This document shows, piece after piece, positions 22,502-33,939 of a stretch of DNA of 64,000 nucleotides; position 1 is the first letter of the stretch; each line of letters starts with the position of its first letter. The notes under the pieces were generated by a model. That model was not told where the DNA came from. It saw nothing but the letters and a program-made list of their open reading frames with translations, and did not search any database. Where the stretch lies: assembly GCA_032622095.1 (NCBI GenBank), contig CP136066.1:91161319-91225318 (forward strand), given 5' to 3'. The stretch comes from Siphonodentalium dalli (lineage: Eukaryota; Mollusca; Scaphopoda; Gadilida; Siphonodentaliidae). The position numbers and the translations under genes were made by a program.

Positions 22502-22783
22502 GATTAATCCTTTTATGATGGGAGCTGTGCTGCTGCAGCATCACAGATCCTGTGCCAGTGCATTCTCTTATATATGTCAGTCTCCCATAGCGAGCATCGC
22601 ATATATAAGAGGGCTGCACTGGCTTACAAGGTCAAGGTAAATAATGTTAGGCCAATGCATTCCCTTATATACATGTATGTGAGGCGACGTATGAGAGACT
22701 CGCATATATACTGGTAAGAGAATGCATTGGCACAGGGTTTTCGCAAAATTTCAGGAAGCTCCAGGCATAGAAGGGTTTATAAT
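22502..22783. repeat. Diverged TTAA MITE
   Basis: TTAATCCTTTTATGATGGG to ATAGAAGGGTTTATAA, with the usual three ATTCTCTTATATATG palindromes. The end motifs are mutated. Confidence 0.6.
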
Positions 22784-23227
22784 AACCCTTACTTGACTGG
22801 AGCTACCTGAAATTTTGCTCTCGCAACCGTATGCACTCGCAATTTTAATTCACGGGTGCTAAAATTCGCACTCGTCCCTCTTCAAAATGTTCATGGTCAC
22901 AGTAATAGTTTGAACGTGTATTGACCACGACACACAATCCGTGTCCTGACCAAAATTGAACACACCTTGGAAATGATTGTAACAATCGGATTGTGCTCTA
23001 ATGGATGAAAATGTACAAATGTACATGGAATATAATATAAGTATTGGTACAAGTAGTACATGAAGACCAATCTACAAAATGCAAAATCAATGACTCGAAC
23101 AAAGAATAAACACACACAGCCAAGACTAATCGAAGGAGTCAGGAAGGCAATGGGATGTTCTTTGACATTTCACCAATGATATTGATAAGCAGAACACCTC
23201 GAGAAATCCTCTGCAAATTCAAACATA

Positions 23228-23440
23228 CAGTAATGCCCTAAATAATCGACTCCTTAACCACAGCAGAATTATGGGTAATTTATCAGGATTTAGTCGGAAA
23301 TATGGCTTGCTGTCATTCATCAGAAAGCTCTCGATGAGAGCTTTCCGATGAATAGCAACAAGCCATATTTCCAACTAAATTCTGAAAAATTTCCCATAAT
23401 TCTGCTGTGGTTAAAGGATCATATACTTCGGGCATTACTG
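23228..23440. mobile_element. Mariner-like MITE, copy 5
   Basis: CAGTAATGCCCTAAATAATC to GGGCATTACTG, 213 bp, flanked by TA on both sides. The right arm is more diverged than the left. Confidence 0.85.
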
Positions 23441-23489
23441 TATGTAGGGTGATAACAGACTGAATGGTTTAATTCTCCATTAGTACCAA

Positions 23490-24367
23490 GGGGTGGAACA
23501 ATTTTTTTTCCGGGCACGTATGCCGAGGTGGGTGGTTGGTCGATGGGACCAATAAACAAAAATTTCTGCAACTCATATTTTTTTCCTGCAAGTCTTTTTG
23601 ACTTTTTTGCAATGAGTTTGGCTTAAAACACCTTAGAATAAGAGAAATAATGTAATTCTAATTGCTAAACTGACTGCAGGCAGTTATCGTGTTGTATTTT
23701 GTTGCAAATGGGTGTCAGTCCCAGCTGTCAGTCCAAGGTAAATTCAAACATAAATTTCGTAACGACAATTTTTTAAACAAATATATCTTATATATCTTAT
23801 ATTAAACCAAGCTAATCAAATATACACACCTGTAATAAAATACAAATTTCATGATGATCTGACCAAAGGTTCGACCTGTAGCCATGCCAAAGGATTTAGT
23901 CATGCAAAGAGTAAAATACAAGATGGCTGCTGGCGGCCATGTTTTATAGCCGAATGACCCCAAAATGACTCGTTCCCATCTAAATGTCAATATTAACATT
24001 CATGACAAATTACATGATGATCCGACCAAAGGTACGACCTGTAGCCCGTGCTAAAGGATTTAGTCATGCAAAGAGTAAAATCCAAGATGGCGGTTGGCAG
24101 CCATGTTTTTTTGCTGAATGACCCCAAAATGAGTCATTCCTATATACATGTCAATGTTAACATCCATGACAAATAGTATGCACAGAAATTCATATACAGC
24201 TGTTCATAGCGAATTCCCTCCGTAAATCTCTGTTTTAGTGTTTTGGGGTGTCCAAAAATGGTCGGAAAAAACTACCGAAAACAGACGCCGGGGTGGGTGG
24301 GTCCCAACAAGGGTCGGAAGGAAAAAATCGGAATGCGTGCCTGTAAAAAATTTCCGACCCCCCCCCC
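23490..24367. mobile_element. TIR element with G-rich ends and family C cores
   Basis: GGGGTGGAACAATTTTTTTT and GGCACGTATGCCG on the left face GGAATGCGTGCCTG and TTTCCGACCCCCCC on the right. Two to three TCCAAGATGGC-type core units lie inside (23830-24180). A shorter copy is at 28978-29528. Confidence 0.6.
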
Positions 24368-24486
24368 TATGTCCATACTTTTATAAGCTTTTAATGCTAC
24401 CGGTATTAGCATATCATGTGTCATATTTTTTTTCTAACTCTAATCAAATCCCTCATTCAGGGAGAGTACATGTACATGTATGTACC

Positions 24487-25564
24487 CAGGGTTTCTGCTA
24501 GGGGTTTGGGAAATGGGACCACTATATTAACTGGGGGAAATATCAGTCCATGCATCCAACTGTGAATATCTCATATTAGCAAATCAAACTATAAATTGCC
24601 CAAATTCTGGAAGTCTATGGTAATTATAAATATGAGTAGATAAAGTCAACGAATATTTATTTACATTGTACCGGTATGTAGAAATTTTGCGATGAAAACA
24701 TCAATAATAAATCTGTGAATAAAAGTAGGTGTACTCAGAGTTTTTCATATCGAAACCAACAATGGCAAGGAAACTGTTAAATGTGCACTTTATTTCAAAA
24801 TTCTATGTCTGACTTCACTAAACACATGAACATTTTTTATACTGTGAAATATTCCTGATAAACATTCACTGACTAACATCTGTTCTACATAATCAGCTCA
24901 AATCGGAATAGGAACATAATTTGAAACAGAAAGCAACAAACAAACTTGCCCTGATATATGAAACAGGTTACATTCCATCTGCGTGAATTACAGTACAAAT
25001 ATGTGCAAATCTGGATTCTAACCAGTCGCTTTGAAAAGCCAATAATTCACATTTGGCAAAAAATATTTTCATTTGGCAAAAGTTTTGGCAAGTCGCTTTT
25101 TAATTTCTCAAGAAAGTTGAAAAATATTGGTCAATCATATTATATTAGTTGTGTTTTATAAGGTTTAGAAAAAGTCAACACCTCTATTAAGATACAGTTA
25201 ATCTCATAGCATTAGTACCGATGGTTGTTGGGATTACTAGTATTTAGTGTGGTGGTAGTGTTTATATAGCTAATCCTTCTGTGATGTGCCCTTCTGATGA
25301 AGGAACCCTTCTATCATTGTATTGTTCTTATACTTATATGATACACCACAATAGAGATGCGAGTATAATTAATTATTAACTAACTGATTTTCTATCAATA
25401 TCAAAAGTCGTTCAAACCACAAGTATCGTAACATAAGACCTAAGGTTACAGAAAATGATACTATCAGGGATAGCATTTGGCAAATGCTAAAATAATTTGG
25501 CAAAAAATATTTTCATTTGGCAAATTATTTGGCAAAAGTAAATTTTGGTCCAGCGCAGACCCTG
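24487..25564 (+). mobile_element. hAT-like element with CAGGGTT ends
   Basis: CAGGGTTTCTGCTAG opens and CAGCGCAGACCCTG closes the element. The right end has several TTTGGCAAA motifs shared with 1-65 and 28067-29599. I see no matching 8-bp target duplication, so the left end may be misplaced. Confidence 0.5.
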
Positions 25565-25863
25565 TTCACAGATCTGAGGTCAATGACGCATTGACAATTT
25601 TCCCATGCATTGTCAAACTCAACTATTGTTGGAAAACTGAATACAGGCGATATATCCATAATTCATTTTTTTTTCTCATTGCAATATAGGAGACATCATT
25701 TTCAAGTTTTTATCAGTCAACGATATTCATGACAGATTATTCTTTCAAATCTTGTTGTATTTATAACTATTTCTAAATACTATGATTATCACAATTATTT
25801 ACTACACCAGGAATGGACACTTCTAGAGACATACATGTACATCCGTTAGGATATTCGTCAGCT

Positions 25864-25958
25864 TTTCAAAGAGACTGGATTCGAACCGGCCATCGCTGGA
25901 AAGCTTGTTAGCCTAAAGAACCATGCACCTTGCCAACTGAGGCACCAGGGCCTCAACT
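25864..25958 (-). repeat. tRNA-like sequence, probably a SINE head or tRNA pseudogene
   Basis: The minus strand has a perfect Pol III B box GGTTCGAATCC and, about 50 bases before it, TGCCTCAGTTGG, close to an A box. The ends do not form a convincing acceptor stem, so I do not call a working tRNA. It lies about 35 bp inside the intron after exon A. Confidence 0.45.
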
Positions 25959-25992
25959 ATGAAAATCGGGGAAGGAGAATTATTTTACTTAC

Positions 25993-26457
25993 TTTGCATG
26001 CTTCACAAACAAAAGCTCCGCAGTAAAAACCAGAAGCAATGTCCCCGCAAACTTGGCAAATTGTGTTCAGGTTATGTTTTTTTGCCTTCTTCGTGGGAGA
26101 ACAACTATTGTTCGTTGTAGAAGAAACATCATATCCAGATCCAGCAAATAAATCAGAATGCTCGTCATTGTAAGTCAAATCTGTAGGTTCAGTTTCCGAG
26201 AAATTAAACTTCACTTTCTCCTTATGATAGCCAAAGCTTGAATCCTTCTCAGCATAACGACACGATGATGAGTAATCCTTCTCCTCCTTGGGTATAAACA
26301 ATGGGTGATTTGACATACCACCGCCGAAGGACAATGCATCTTTCTGCCCCCTGTTAAATGGTCCTTGGCTGTCAATGTCACTAGACCACTGATAGCCATT
26401 TGATACCAAAGAACGTTTGCCGACACTCAAAGTCATACTGTTATTGTCAGGTGACAT
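25993..26457 (-). CDS. 2DBD-NR exon A: start codon, A/B domain and finger I of DBD1
   Basis: This exon encodes residues 1-155. The ATG at 26457-26455 was chosen because an in-frame TGA lies just upstream (26481-26479). Residues 1 to about 125 form a Ser/Asn-rich, low-homology A/B region, with a basic patch KKAKKH just before the DBD that could act in nuclear import. Finger I follows as CQVC (C134, C137) and CEAC (C151, C154). The exon ends after K155 at a strong donor, CAAA|GTAAGT, phase 0. With the first base triplet of exon B the P-box reads CEACKK. From memory this is the signature of the first DBD in 2DBD-NRs, unlike the usual CEGCKG or CEGCKA. The P-box contacts the DNA half-site, so DBD1 may have unusual or weak DNA specificity. 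Confidence 0.9.
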
Positions 26458-26524
26458 CCGCAAGGTATATGAAATATATCATATACATGTATGTCGGCAT
26501 GCATCAGTATCTGTATCGAGACAC
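26458..26524 (-). promoter_or_regulatory. Probable 5' UTR part of exon A, with upstream ORFs and a 3' splice site
   Basis: A pyrimidine tract followed by CAG at 26527-26525 looks like a good 3' splice site, so this 67-nt leader probably joins an upstream non-coding exon outside what I can identify. It is closed in the main frame by TGA at 26481-26479. Two upstream ATGs, at 26504 and 26488, open short frames that run past the main start and end at 26433 and 26447. If the leader is in the mature mRNA, these overlapping uORFs could lower translation. Neither splice site nor uORF use is tested. Confidence 0.5.
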
Positions 26525-26563
26525 CTGAAAAAAAAAAATAAGTTCAGAACTTCAGAGATACAG

Positions 26564-26590
26564 TAACGCCCTAAATAATCGACTCCTTAA
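26564..26590 (+). repeat. Left tip of a mariner-like MITE
   Basis: CAGTAACGCCCTAAATAATC and GACTCC remain. A matching TTAACCACAGCAGAATTATG stretch reappears at 27116, so about 525 bp seem to have been inserted into or substituted within a MITE. Part of that insert (26930-27115) resembles 36716-36900. Confidence 0.45.
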
Positions 26591-27169
26591 AAAGAACGGG
26601 CGACGTTCATTGCAGAAATATTCATATTTGTTCAAATCGCCATCAACAGAAGGAATATTAAAATATACATGTATATAGATTTGTTCATAAGCCAAATATA
26701 ATCAGCGCGTAAATAGTATATTGTCGTCAAGACGTACGATGGTGTACGTAAACAAGAGCCTGCTCGTGTTACATAAGTTTTGCTTCTGTTTACATAACAC
26801 AGCGCAATTCTATTGGTTAATCACACACAAATGATATAAACGCTCTTTATTATTTCCATATCAGGAAACAGTAACAAATAACATTCTTTATGTTTACCAT
26901 ATCCAGATCTAAACAAAAGCCAGATTCTGTAATGTTTTTTGCTTTTGTTTACAAAACAAAGAAAAAACATTTGACAATAACATAATGCCATATTTCTGAT
27001 TGGTATAAGAACAAAGTCTGTCTATATTTACATGTAACTATTATTTCTGTTTATGGCAGTTTTTGATGGAGGTAAATATTTTACAGCATACCCACCTCCA
27101 ACGCCGCCCATATCTTTAACCACAGCAGAATTATGGGTAATTTAATGACAATCAAACAAACAGTACGGC

Positions 27170-27420
27170 CCATAGCCCGTGCTAATGGATTGCATTTTTG
27201 AAATCCAAAATGGTCGTTGGCGGCCATGTTTTTGGCCGAATGACCCCAAAATGACTCGTTCCCATCTACATGTCAATGTCAACAGCCACATGTGACAAAT
27301 TTCATAATTAGACGATGCTAATGGAAATTGTTGACAGACATCTCCACACATACATGCACACACGGACGACGGATACCAAGCCATGGCAATAGCTCAAACT
27401 TTACAAGTAAAGTTGAGCTA
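27170..27420 (+). repeat. Family C element, one core unit and terminal part
   Basis: One ATCCAAAATGGTCGTTGGCG unit, CACACGGACGACGGATACC and the terminal hairpin AGCTCAAACTTTAC...GTAAAGTTGAGCT. Confidence 0.55.
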
Positions 27421-28066
27421 AAAATGAACAGATGACAGAGAGGTAAAGACATTGAAGAGATGCAGTAATGCCCTAAGTAATCGACTCCTTAAACACAGCA
27501 GAATTATGGGTAACTTTTCAGGATTTAGGCTTCGGAAATATGGCTTGTTGCCATTCATCGTAAAGCTTTCCGATGAATGGCAACAAGCCATATTTCCGAC
27601 TAAATCCTGAAAAGTTACCCATAGTGATGAGCCGATTGCCAAATAGAGCCTTGCGCCGATTATTTGAGGTCACAATCGGCCGATTCAGGTGCCGATTCCG
27701 ATTATTGTAATAATTATACCAAAATATGTTATATACTACTTCGATTTGGAAGCAACAACATCAGTAATATACCAGTACCTTTGGGTAAGTATAAAGGTAG
27801 GTATGGGTGGATTGTGAACGAATTCCTGCGTCCTGACAACCAATACACATGTTATATTATGCTCAATTTATTATGCGAATTTGGCATTCGCCACAATGAC
27901 AAGCAACACTTGTTTACTGTCTACAGGTTATTTTTATGTCGGCTAAAAGATAAGAGGTCATTGAGGTCACTGGTTCATTTTACATAATTATTTCAATTCA
28001 TTCGATATATAATAACTGAAGCGTGGTGAATGCAGTCAACTGCATAATTATGTGTCAGATGACATG

Positions 28067-29599
28067 CAGGGTTCGCGCTGTCGGTAGCCAAATTAGCCAA
28101 TGGCCAATCTTTTTCGAAATTTGGCTAATAAAAATTTCATTTGGCTTAACTTTTGGCTAAACTTTTTTTTACCCCAAATGGAGACGGAAAGCATGAAGTT
28201 GGAAAGCTAACTAAAAAAACTCTGAATAGATATAATATTCAAGACGAAATTAGGCCACGAAAGTATTTCGTACCATGGAAATATCGCACTGTAACGGTGG
28301 CGTTGATTGAATTGTGATGGCTCTACAAAGGGAACATTACACATTGAAACTGCACATAATCAAACTTCACGAGACAGTAAAAGGTAAGCTCTAACATTTA
28401 ACCAGCCTAATCGTCAAAACGCTTAAGCTGTATACTGATTATGTATTTTTTTGTTGATTAGGCAGTCTGTAATCTTAATTTAGATAAATTACCTAAATGC
28501 TTTGTTCCTTACAGCAGTTCTTAACTCAATGGTTACGTAATGTGTCATTAACTGCGTCCCGTCTAATAACCTGGCTTCACACCATAAAAGGTTTGAATAC
28601 AATAGATATTCAACAGTTATCACCTTGATATAATAAGCAATAGTTAGCGATCGTCGTGGTGTCATCGACATAGAGTTATTACAATTGGTTTAGCGGATTT
28701 GTGTGATTATAATTATATCGAATTTTAGTTTCATGTTTGCGATAGCCGTATTCAATATTAATGTTTTATGAATTGATCTGCCTGTGTGATACCTATGTTC
28801 GTATAATATTGTTTTTAAAGTTGTTTTTGTGTTGTTTTAATTATGTTTTTATTCTGGTTTAAAACAAATATTTTAGTCATTAATTGTGAACCGCCCAGAA
28901 AATGAGGATCTATTTGCCAAAAAAAAAAAATAATTTGGCCAATAACTATTTGGCCAAAGTTTTTTTCATTTGGCTCAGGGGGGGGGGGTGGAACAAAAAA
29001 TTCCGGCACATATGCCGGGGTGGGTGGGTGGTCAAAGCCACCAACAAGCAATTTTTTCCGCAACTAAAAAAAAAAATTCCTGCTTGTTTTTTAGTGTTTT
29101 GGCAATGAGTTGGGCTTCAAAACCACTTTGAATGAGAGAAATAATGTAATTCAAACTGTAAACTGACTGCAGGCAGTTATTGTGTTGTATTTTGTTGCAA
29201 ATTTTGAAATCCAAGATGGCCGCTGGCAGCCATGTTTTTTTTGGCCGAATGACCTCAAAATGACTCATTCCTATTTACATGTCCATGATAACATCCAAGA
29301 TAAATAGTATGCACAGAAATTCATATACAGCTGTTTACAGTGAATTTCCCCCCGCAAATCTCTGTTTTAGTGTTAAAAGGGGGGGTGGGTGTCAAAAAAT
29401 GGTCGGAAAAAACTGCCGAAAACGGAAAAAAATTTGGCGGTGGGGGTGGGTGGGTACAAAAAATGATCGAAAGGGAAAAAATGCCATACGTGCCTGAAAT
29501 TATTTTCCGACCCCCCCCCCCCCCCCCCTGTTTGGCTAATAAAATTTTCATTTGGCTAAACTTTTGGCCACAAGATTTTTCAGTCCAGCGCAAACACTG
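28067..29599. mobile_element. hAT-like element nested in the preceding hAT
   Basis: CAGGGTTCGCGCTG and CAGCGCAAACACTG are inverted ends. The flanks ATGACATG and GTGACATT match at 6 of 8 positions, as expected for a slightly decayed 8-bp duplication. TTTGGCTAA motifs cluster near both ends. Confidence 0.65.
28978..29528. mobile_element. TIR element with G-rich ends, nested fourth level
   Basis: A G-run and GTGGAACAAAAAATTCC with GGCACATATGCCGG face ATACGTGCCTG and TTTTCCGACCCCCC. It is a shorter version of 23490-24367, with one TCCAAGATGGC core unit. Confidence 0.6.
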
Positions 29600-30042
29600 G
29601 TGACATTTACTTCCGGGGATTTATACCTGTATTAAGCAGGACCTGGATGTATATCATCAAATTTGTATGTTTACTGGTCATTTATTCAACAAAACATCGT
29701 TTATTGAAGAAAAATAAGCACCTGATTATTATTTAGACAATCGGAAATGCCGATGTTGAAACCCGAGTACCGATTGTCATCCGATGGGCCACAATCGGCC
29801 GATTCCGATTGTCGTTTCCGATCATCGGCTCATCACTAGTTACCCATAATTCTGCTGTGTTTAAGAAGTCGATTACTTAGGGCATTACTGTTATAGAATG
29901 CAGAAGTATTCATATTCAATGGTGGGAACTGTTCAGATAATACGATCAACAAACAACCCATGGTCATTTGTTGAACTTATTATCTAAACATTTCCGAAGA
30001 GAACAACTCGTCCATGAGTATTTAGTATAGAAAGGGTTCATT

Positions 30043-30640
30043 TAGTGTTAAAATGACTGAGATTCTGGAGTCTACCAGTCAAACCCCAAATGCCAAGTCA
30101 TAGTTGACTAGTCGGTACCTGCGGCCAAGAACTACCGGTATATACATGCAGCTACTAGTACACCCATATGCTTATTTCCCTCAACATAACAGGTATAAAA
30201 CAATTGTAGAGTATCAGCTTTTTTGCATGCTACTAAACCAGAAGTATTTAATCACGTGATTTTGATAAAGCAGGATTCTTCATCCACTCGTATTGATAAA
30301 AAAGTTGTGTTGAAACTGTGAGTCTCAGATGTCAATTTCGCCGTCATGAAACTTGGAACACCTGGTCACCCAGTTATCTCACGATTGGTACACGACTTTA
30401 TATATATGCCACATTTTGAACATACTGACTATATTGCATTGTCAACACTGTCATATCCGTGGCAAGTGTTTGATTGATGTGCCATGTACCTACATTATAG
30501 TCTTGTAAACTCTTATTGTGGGAAGTATATACAATGTTCCGAATAGTCAACAGCAAAATACATGTACAGAGTCGATAGTGGGGGCTATGCCCCGGCTATC
30601 GCCGTCCACATTAGATAGTCGACTAATCATTTCAACACTA
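30043..30640. mobile_element. Candidate hAT remnant
   Basis: TAGTGTTAAAATGA and TCATTTCAACACTA are inverted with one mismatch. The flanks (GGTTCATT and GTTAATTC) match only loosely, so the target duplication is uncertain. GACTAGTCGG and GATAGTCGACTAATC are subterminal. Confidence 0.45.
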
Positions 30641-30746
30641 GTTAATTCACAATTGTGGCTAGCAATTCTTTGTATAAAACCAACTAATTAGATTGGGTGT
30701 CGTCTAACAGAAGAATGCAAGAAAGTTACTGTCTATGATTGCCAAG

Positions 30747-30870
30747 CCTGATTATAGTGTGTCTGTCATTTGCATAATGAGGTCCCCAGAGGGTGAATTT
30801 AGTGATGCTATCCAGCACAGCGGGCTAGCTCCACCAAATTCACCCTTTGGGAACCTCATTCTGCTTAGGA
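30747..30870. repeat. Foldback element (GCCTGAGTTTAGTGTG family)
   Basis: AAGCCTGATTATAGTGTGTC to GAACCTCATTCTGCTTAGG around a short loop. Confidence 0.6.
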
Positions 30871-31061
30871 ATCAACTGCTACATGGGAGACCTAGGATCA
30901 TATTGAAGTTCACCAGTTGAAGTTGGTGATGTTAACCCATTAGTCACCTCGATTATGCATTTTATCTTCCGCGAATGAGGGGATATAGAAACTTCCCAGA
31001 AGGGGAAAAGTAACTAAAAACAATGTTAATTTGAGACTATAGATATCGGTACTTCCCAGAA

Positions 31062-31197
31062 GATGAGGCTTAAGCAGAATGAGGTTCCCAGAGGATGAAT
31101 TTGGTGATGCTAGCCCAGTGCGCGATTTAGCATCACTAAATTCATACTTTGTGGACCTCATGCTGCAAATGACAGACACACTAAATTCAGGCTTGAT
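31062..31197. repeat. Foldback element (GCCTGAGTTTAGTGTG family)
   Basis: GAGGCTTAAGCAGAATGAGG to CAGACACACTAAATTCAGGC. Confidence 0.6.
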
Positions 31198-31663
31198 GAT
31201 TGCAGGTGTTAATGAATGTCAGTAGAATCGATATACCTCAAAGGGATGTACTGTAACATTAGCGATACCCGGAAGAACCACCTGCAGCTAATTTACATAC
31301 ATTTACATAGTAATCGAAAGATACTGATTGCTGGTTATTCTTGGCCTAAAGAATTTTATGAATCTCATCCCATTGGAATAAGTAAAATTGGAGACAAAAT
31401 TTTCCAGGGTGGAAATGAGGAAATTGTTTTTCAAATAAGGACAGAGTCAAAGGTCAAAACAATACATGTATGCACAATATGTTAAATTAACCCTTTCTAT
31501 ACGGTACTAAATGGATTCTCCCATTCGGTTATAAATGTATACATTGGAATGTTCTATTGTTCATTTCTAGGGGTGTTCAGGAAAAATGAGCAACCGATAT
31601 TACAAAGAAAAGATAATACAAGTGCTGAAAGATGCATGTTCTTTGGTGGGAAATGTTGAGATA

Positions 31664-31846
31664 CAGTAATGCCCTAAATAATTGACTCTTTAACCACAGC
31701 AGAATTATGGGTATTTTTTCAGGATTTAGTCGGAAATATGGCTTGTTCCGATGAATGGCAACAAGCCATATTTCCGACTAAATCCTGAAAAATTACCCAT
31801 AATTCTGCTGTGGTTAAGGAGTCAATTATTTAAAGGCATTATACTG
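31664..31846. mobile_element. Mariner-like MITE, copy 8
   Basis: CAGTAATGCCCTAAATAATT to GGCATTATACTG, flanked by TA. The loop is deleted so that the two arms meet at CTTGTTCCGATGAATGGC. Confidence 0.8.
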
Positions 31847-32348
31847 TAATAAGTTCAACAAACGACCTGTTTGTTGAACATATAATCTCAACATTTCCTA
31901 AGGGAAATACTCATCAATGAGTATTTTAATAGTAAAGAAAGCCACAGATGAAATAGTTCAAACATTAACCATTGGTTTATAAATCTGTTTGTTAATTTAA
32001 TTTATCTTTTTAAAATTATTATGAAACATTATTAATTAGCTATAGGTTATCGCTGCAATAAGTGGAAAGCTGCCCGCATCATAAGTAAAATAGTCGGCCA
32101 ATACGTAGAAAGGCAGCCAATAAGTCAACGGTAACGTAAATAACGTCATACGTATTTAGCTCAATCGGCAAAGAATATTGGGTCGATGGAAGATAGATTA
32201 CAGTTGCTTTCGGATGAATTACAGTAGTCACTGATTATGGGAGTAAATATACGTGGATGAACTACATGTATCCATATCAATATCATTCCCAGTGGAAACA
32301 GACAGTACTGTGGAATCTCTGTAAGATCTTCACAAAGTTCACAAGAAT

Positions 32349-33077
32349 AACGAGAGGCTGATCACGATCGGCAGATGTTAACCCATCCCTTGGTGATAGT
32401 AAATTACTATCATCGGAATCATAAATGAGAGTTTTGATGTTGAATTATAGAGTATACTGTTATGTACTGGTACAGGATATGTAATGCTGCACCACCACAG
32501 CCTTGGGTTAAATGTGAAAAGGTGACCTGGACATGGAATACTTGGGTTAAGAGAGTCCAATTTAAGTTTACAATGATAATGTATCAAATTCTACCAACAA
32601 CAGCCAACAACAATTATATAGCAGAGCTGTCAACAAATCACAGGGCATTGTTTATGTTGAAGGCTGGCATCTCTATTAAACCAATAACATTTATAATGAC
32701 CTCAGACCATCTGTAGAGTGATATACTAATGTTAATATCATGCGATGTGTATTGATGAAACTTTTTTAAAAATTAGATACCATAGCTTTCTTTATCAGCA
32801 TATTGGCATAAGAGACATCAGAAAATAATATAGCCTTATCAATAGCTAAGCAGTCCAAAGGCATGGGATGCAATTGGTGAATTGGGTTTAATGTCGCTCC
32901 AAACAAATTTACCAGCACATAACACAAGTTTTTGGACCGATTTAAACCAAATTTGGTGTGGTTACTCGGGTACCCTAGGCAGAGTTATAATGGTGTTAGT
33001 TTTTCAAATTTTGTTAACTTTAAAAAAATATATATATATTATTATTTAAAAACAAATATTTTATTATATTTTAGGTT

Positions 33078-33112
<35 letters not shown>

Positions 33113-33829
33113 TTTTTTAAGAGTGAATATTTTTTCGAAAAAGGCCCATAACTGTCATGTAATTACCTATACATCAACTGGAAACCCCACTAGATTCATA
33201 CCGTTTGAATCAAGGACCAATAACAATAATCATATCAACTAACACATGGAACGTTAGACCTGAATAGCAGACGCTCAGCCCTCCAAGGACCTCACGTGAC
33301 ACGTCCAAGACGAACACCGATTATCATACAATGAAGCACCACCTCCAAATATGGTTGTGGGACACTACCATAACAGAAGAACCAATCCTGAGGTGTATTA
33401 CCAAAGTACCTCATTTAATATGCACCCCAAATAGTATATGAGACACCACGATTCACTAACAAAGTATGCTTACTCAGTTCCATCTTGAGTGTCTATATCT
33501 ATAGAGCATCCCCTCTGACTATTCAGCGACATTATATACATTACATGTGTATTATCAGATTGATTCAACTCATATACCTATCTATGTGTTGCTTTACATA
33601 ACATAACTCAGTTAAAAATAGTCGGATCAAACCCATATCTGTCTTTTGTGCTGAGAAATCCATATACAAAATTGGGTTCCGATCAGATAGAAAATGTTTG
33701 AGTTATCTCACCATGCGTAAAGTGTCTACGGACAGACAGACGGATGGACAGACTAACGACGAGTGGTCAATCCGGACGACGGACGTTGACACTATGTTTA
33801 CCATACTATGGTATGGGTAAACATAAAAA
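32349..33829 (+). mobile_element. Hairpin-ended ACGG-type element (family A), long copy
   Basis: It starts AACGAGAGGCTGATCACG and ends with GGACAGACTAACGACGAGTG and the GTTTACCATAC...GTATGGGTAAAC hairpin. The first 650 bp match 54316-55000. A (TTTA)n tract (33078-33114) and roughly 450 bp of unassigned DNA (33150-33590) lie inside. Confidence 0.65.
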
Positions 33830-33939
33830 TTGCTGGAATAATTGTTAATTTAATAAAGCACACAATGGTATATATATATATATATATGTTAATATATTCA
33901 TCCTGTGAAACAACGATTACCAATGTTGCTAATTAATAA

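Larger units (their letters stand above)
19369..25992 (-). other. Intron A-B of the 2DBD-NR gene (6.6 kb)
   Basis: The intron runs from GTAAGT (25992) to CTTTTTCAG (19369). It holds several foldback repeats, two TTAA MITEs, an ACGG-type element, a mariner-like MITE, a TIR element and an hAT-like element. 22790-23220 and 25565-25860 hold nothing I recognise. Confidence 0.8.
389..26524 (-). other. Nuclear receptor gene with two DNA-binding domains (2DBD-NR), 5' part of locus
   Basis: Four coding exons on the minus strand (26457-25993, 19368-19227, 15547-15435, 536-389) join in one open frame of 289 residues. Each junction has GT at the donor and AG at the acceptor, with phases 0, 1, 0 and 1. 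The joined protein has an N-terminal A/B region, then two complete nuclear-receptor zinc-finger pairs: C134/C137/C151/C154 with C170/C176/C186/C189, and C219/C222/C236/C239 with C257/C263/C273/C276. Two full DBDs in one chain define the 2DBD-NR family, which acts as nuclear transcription factors. The hinge and ligand-binding domain are not here and should lie beyond position 1. The introns (6.6, 3.7 and 14.9 kb) are full of transposable elements. Confidence 0.9.
27622..29838. mobile_element. Non-autonomous hAT element with 8-bp target duplication
   Basis: TAGTGATGAGCCGAT and ATCGGCTCATCACTA are perfect inverted ends that fit the hAT YARNG start. GTTACCCA is duplicated exactly at 27614-27621 and 29839-29846. 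Repeated CCGATT motifs near both ends are typical subterminal repeats. No transposase frame is seen. Confidence 0.85.
27464..29892. mobile_element. Mariner-like MITE split by an hAT element (copy 7)
   Basis: The left part 27464-27621 starts CAGTAATGCCCTAAGTAATC. The right part 29839-29892 ends TTAGGGCATTACTG. Removing 27622-29846 restores a normal MITE of about 204 bp. Confidence 0.8.

Noticed and set aside
25864-25958. Intact tRNA gene
   Set aside because: The B box is perfect but the acceptor ends do not pair well and the arms are irregular, so I list it only as tRNA-like.
31216-31485. 89-codon plus-strand frame
   Set aside because: It has no recognised domain, no splice or promoter context, and lies between two repeat elements; I treat it as chance.
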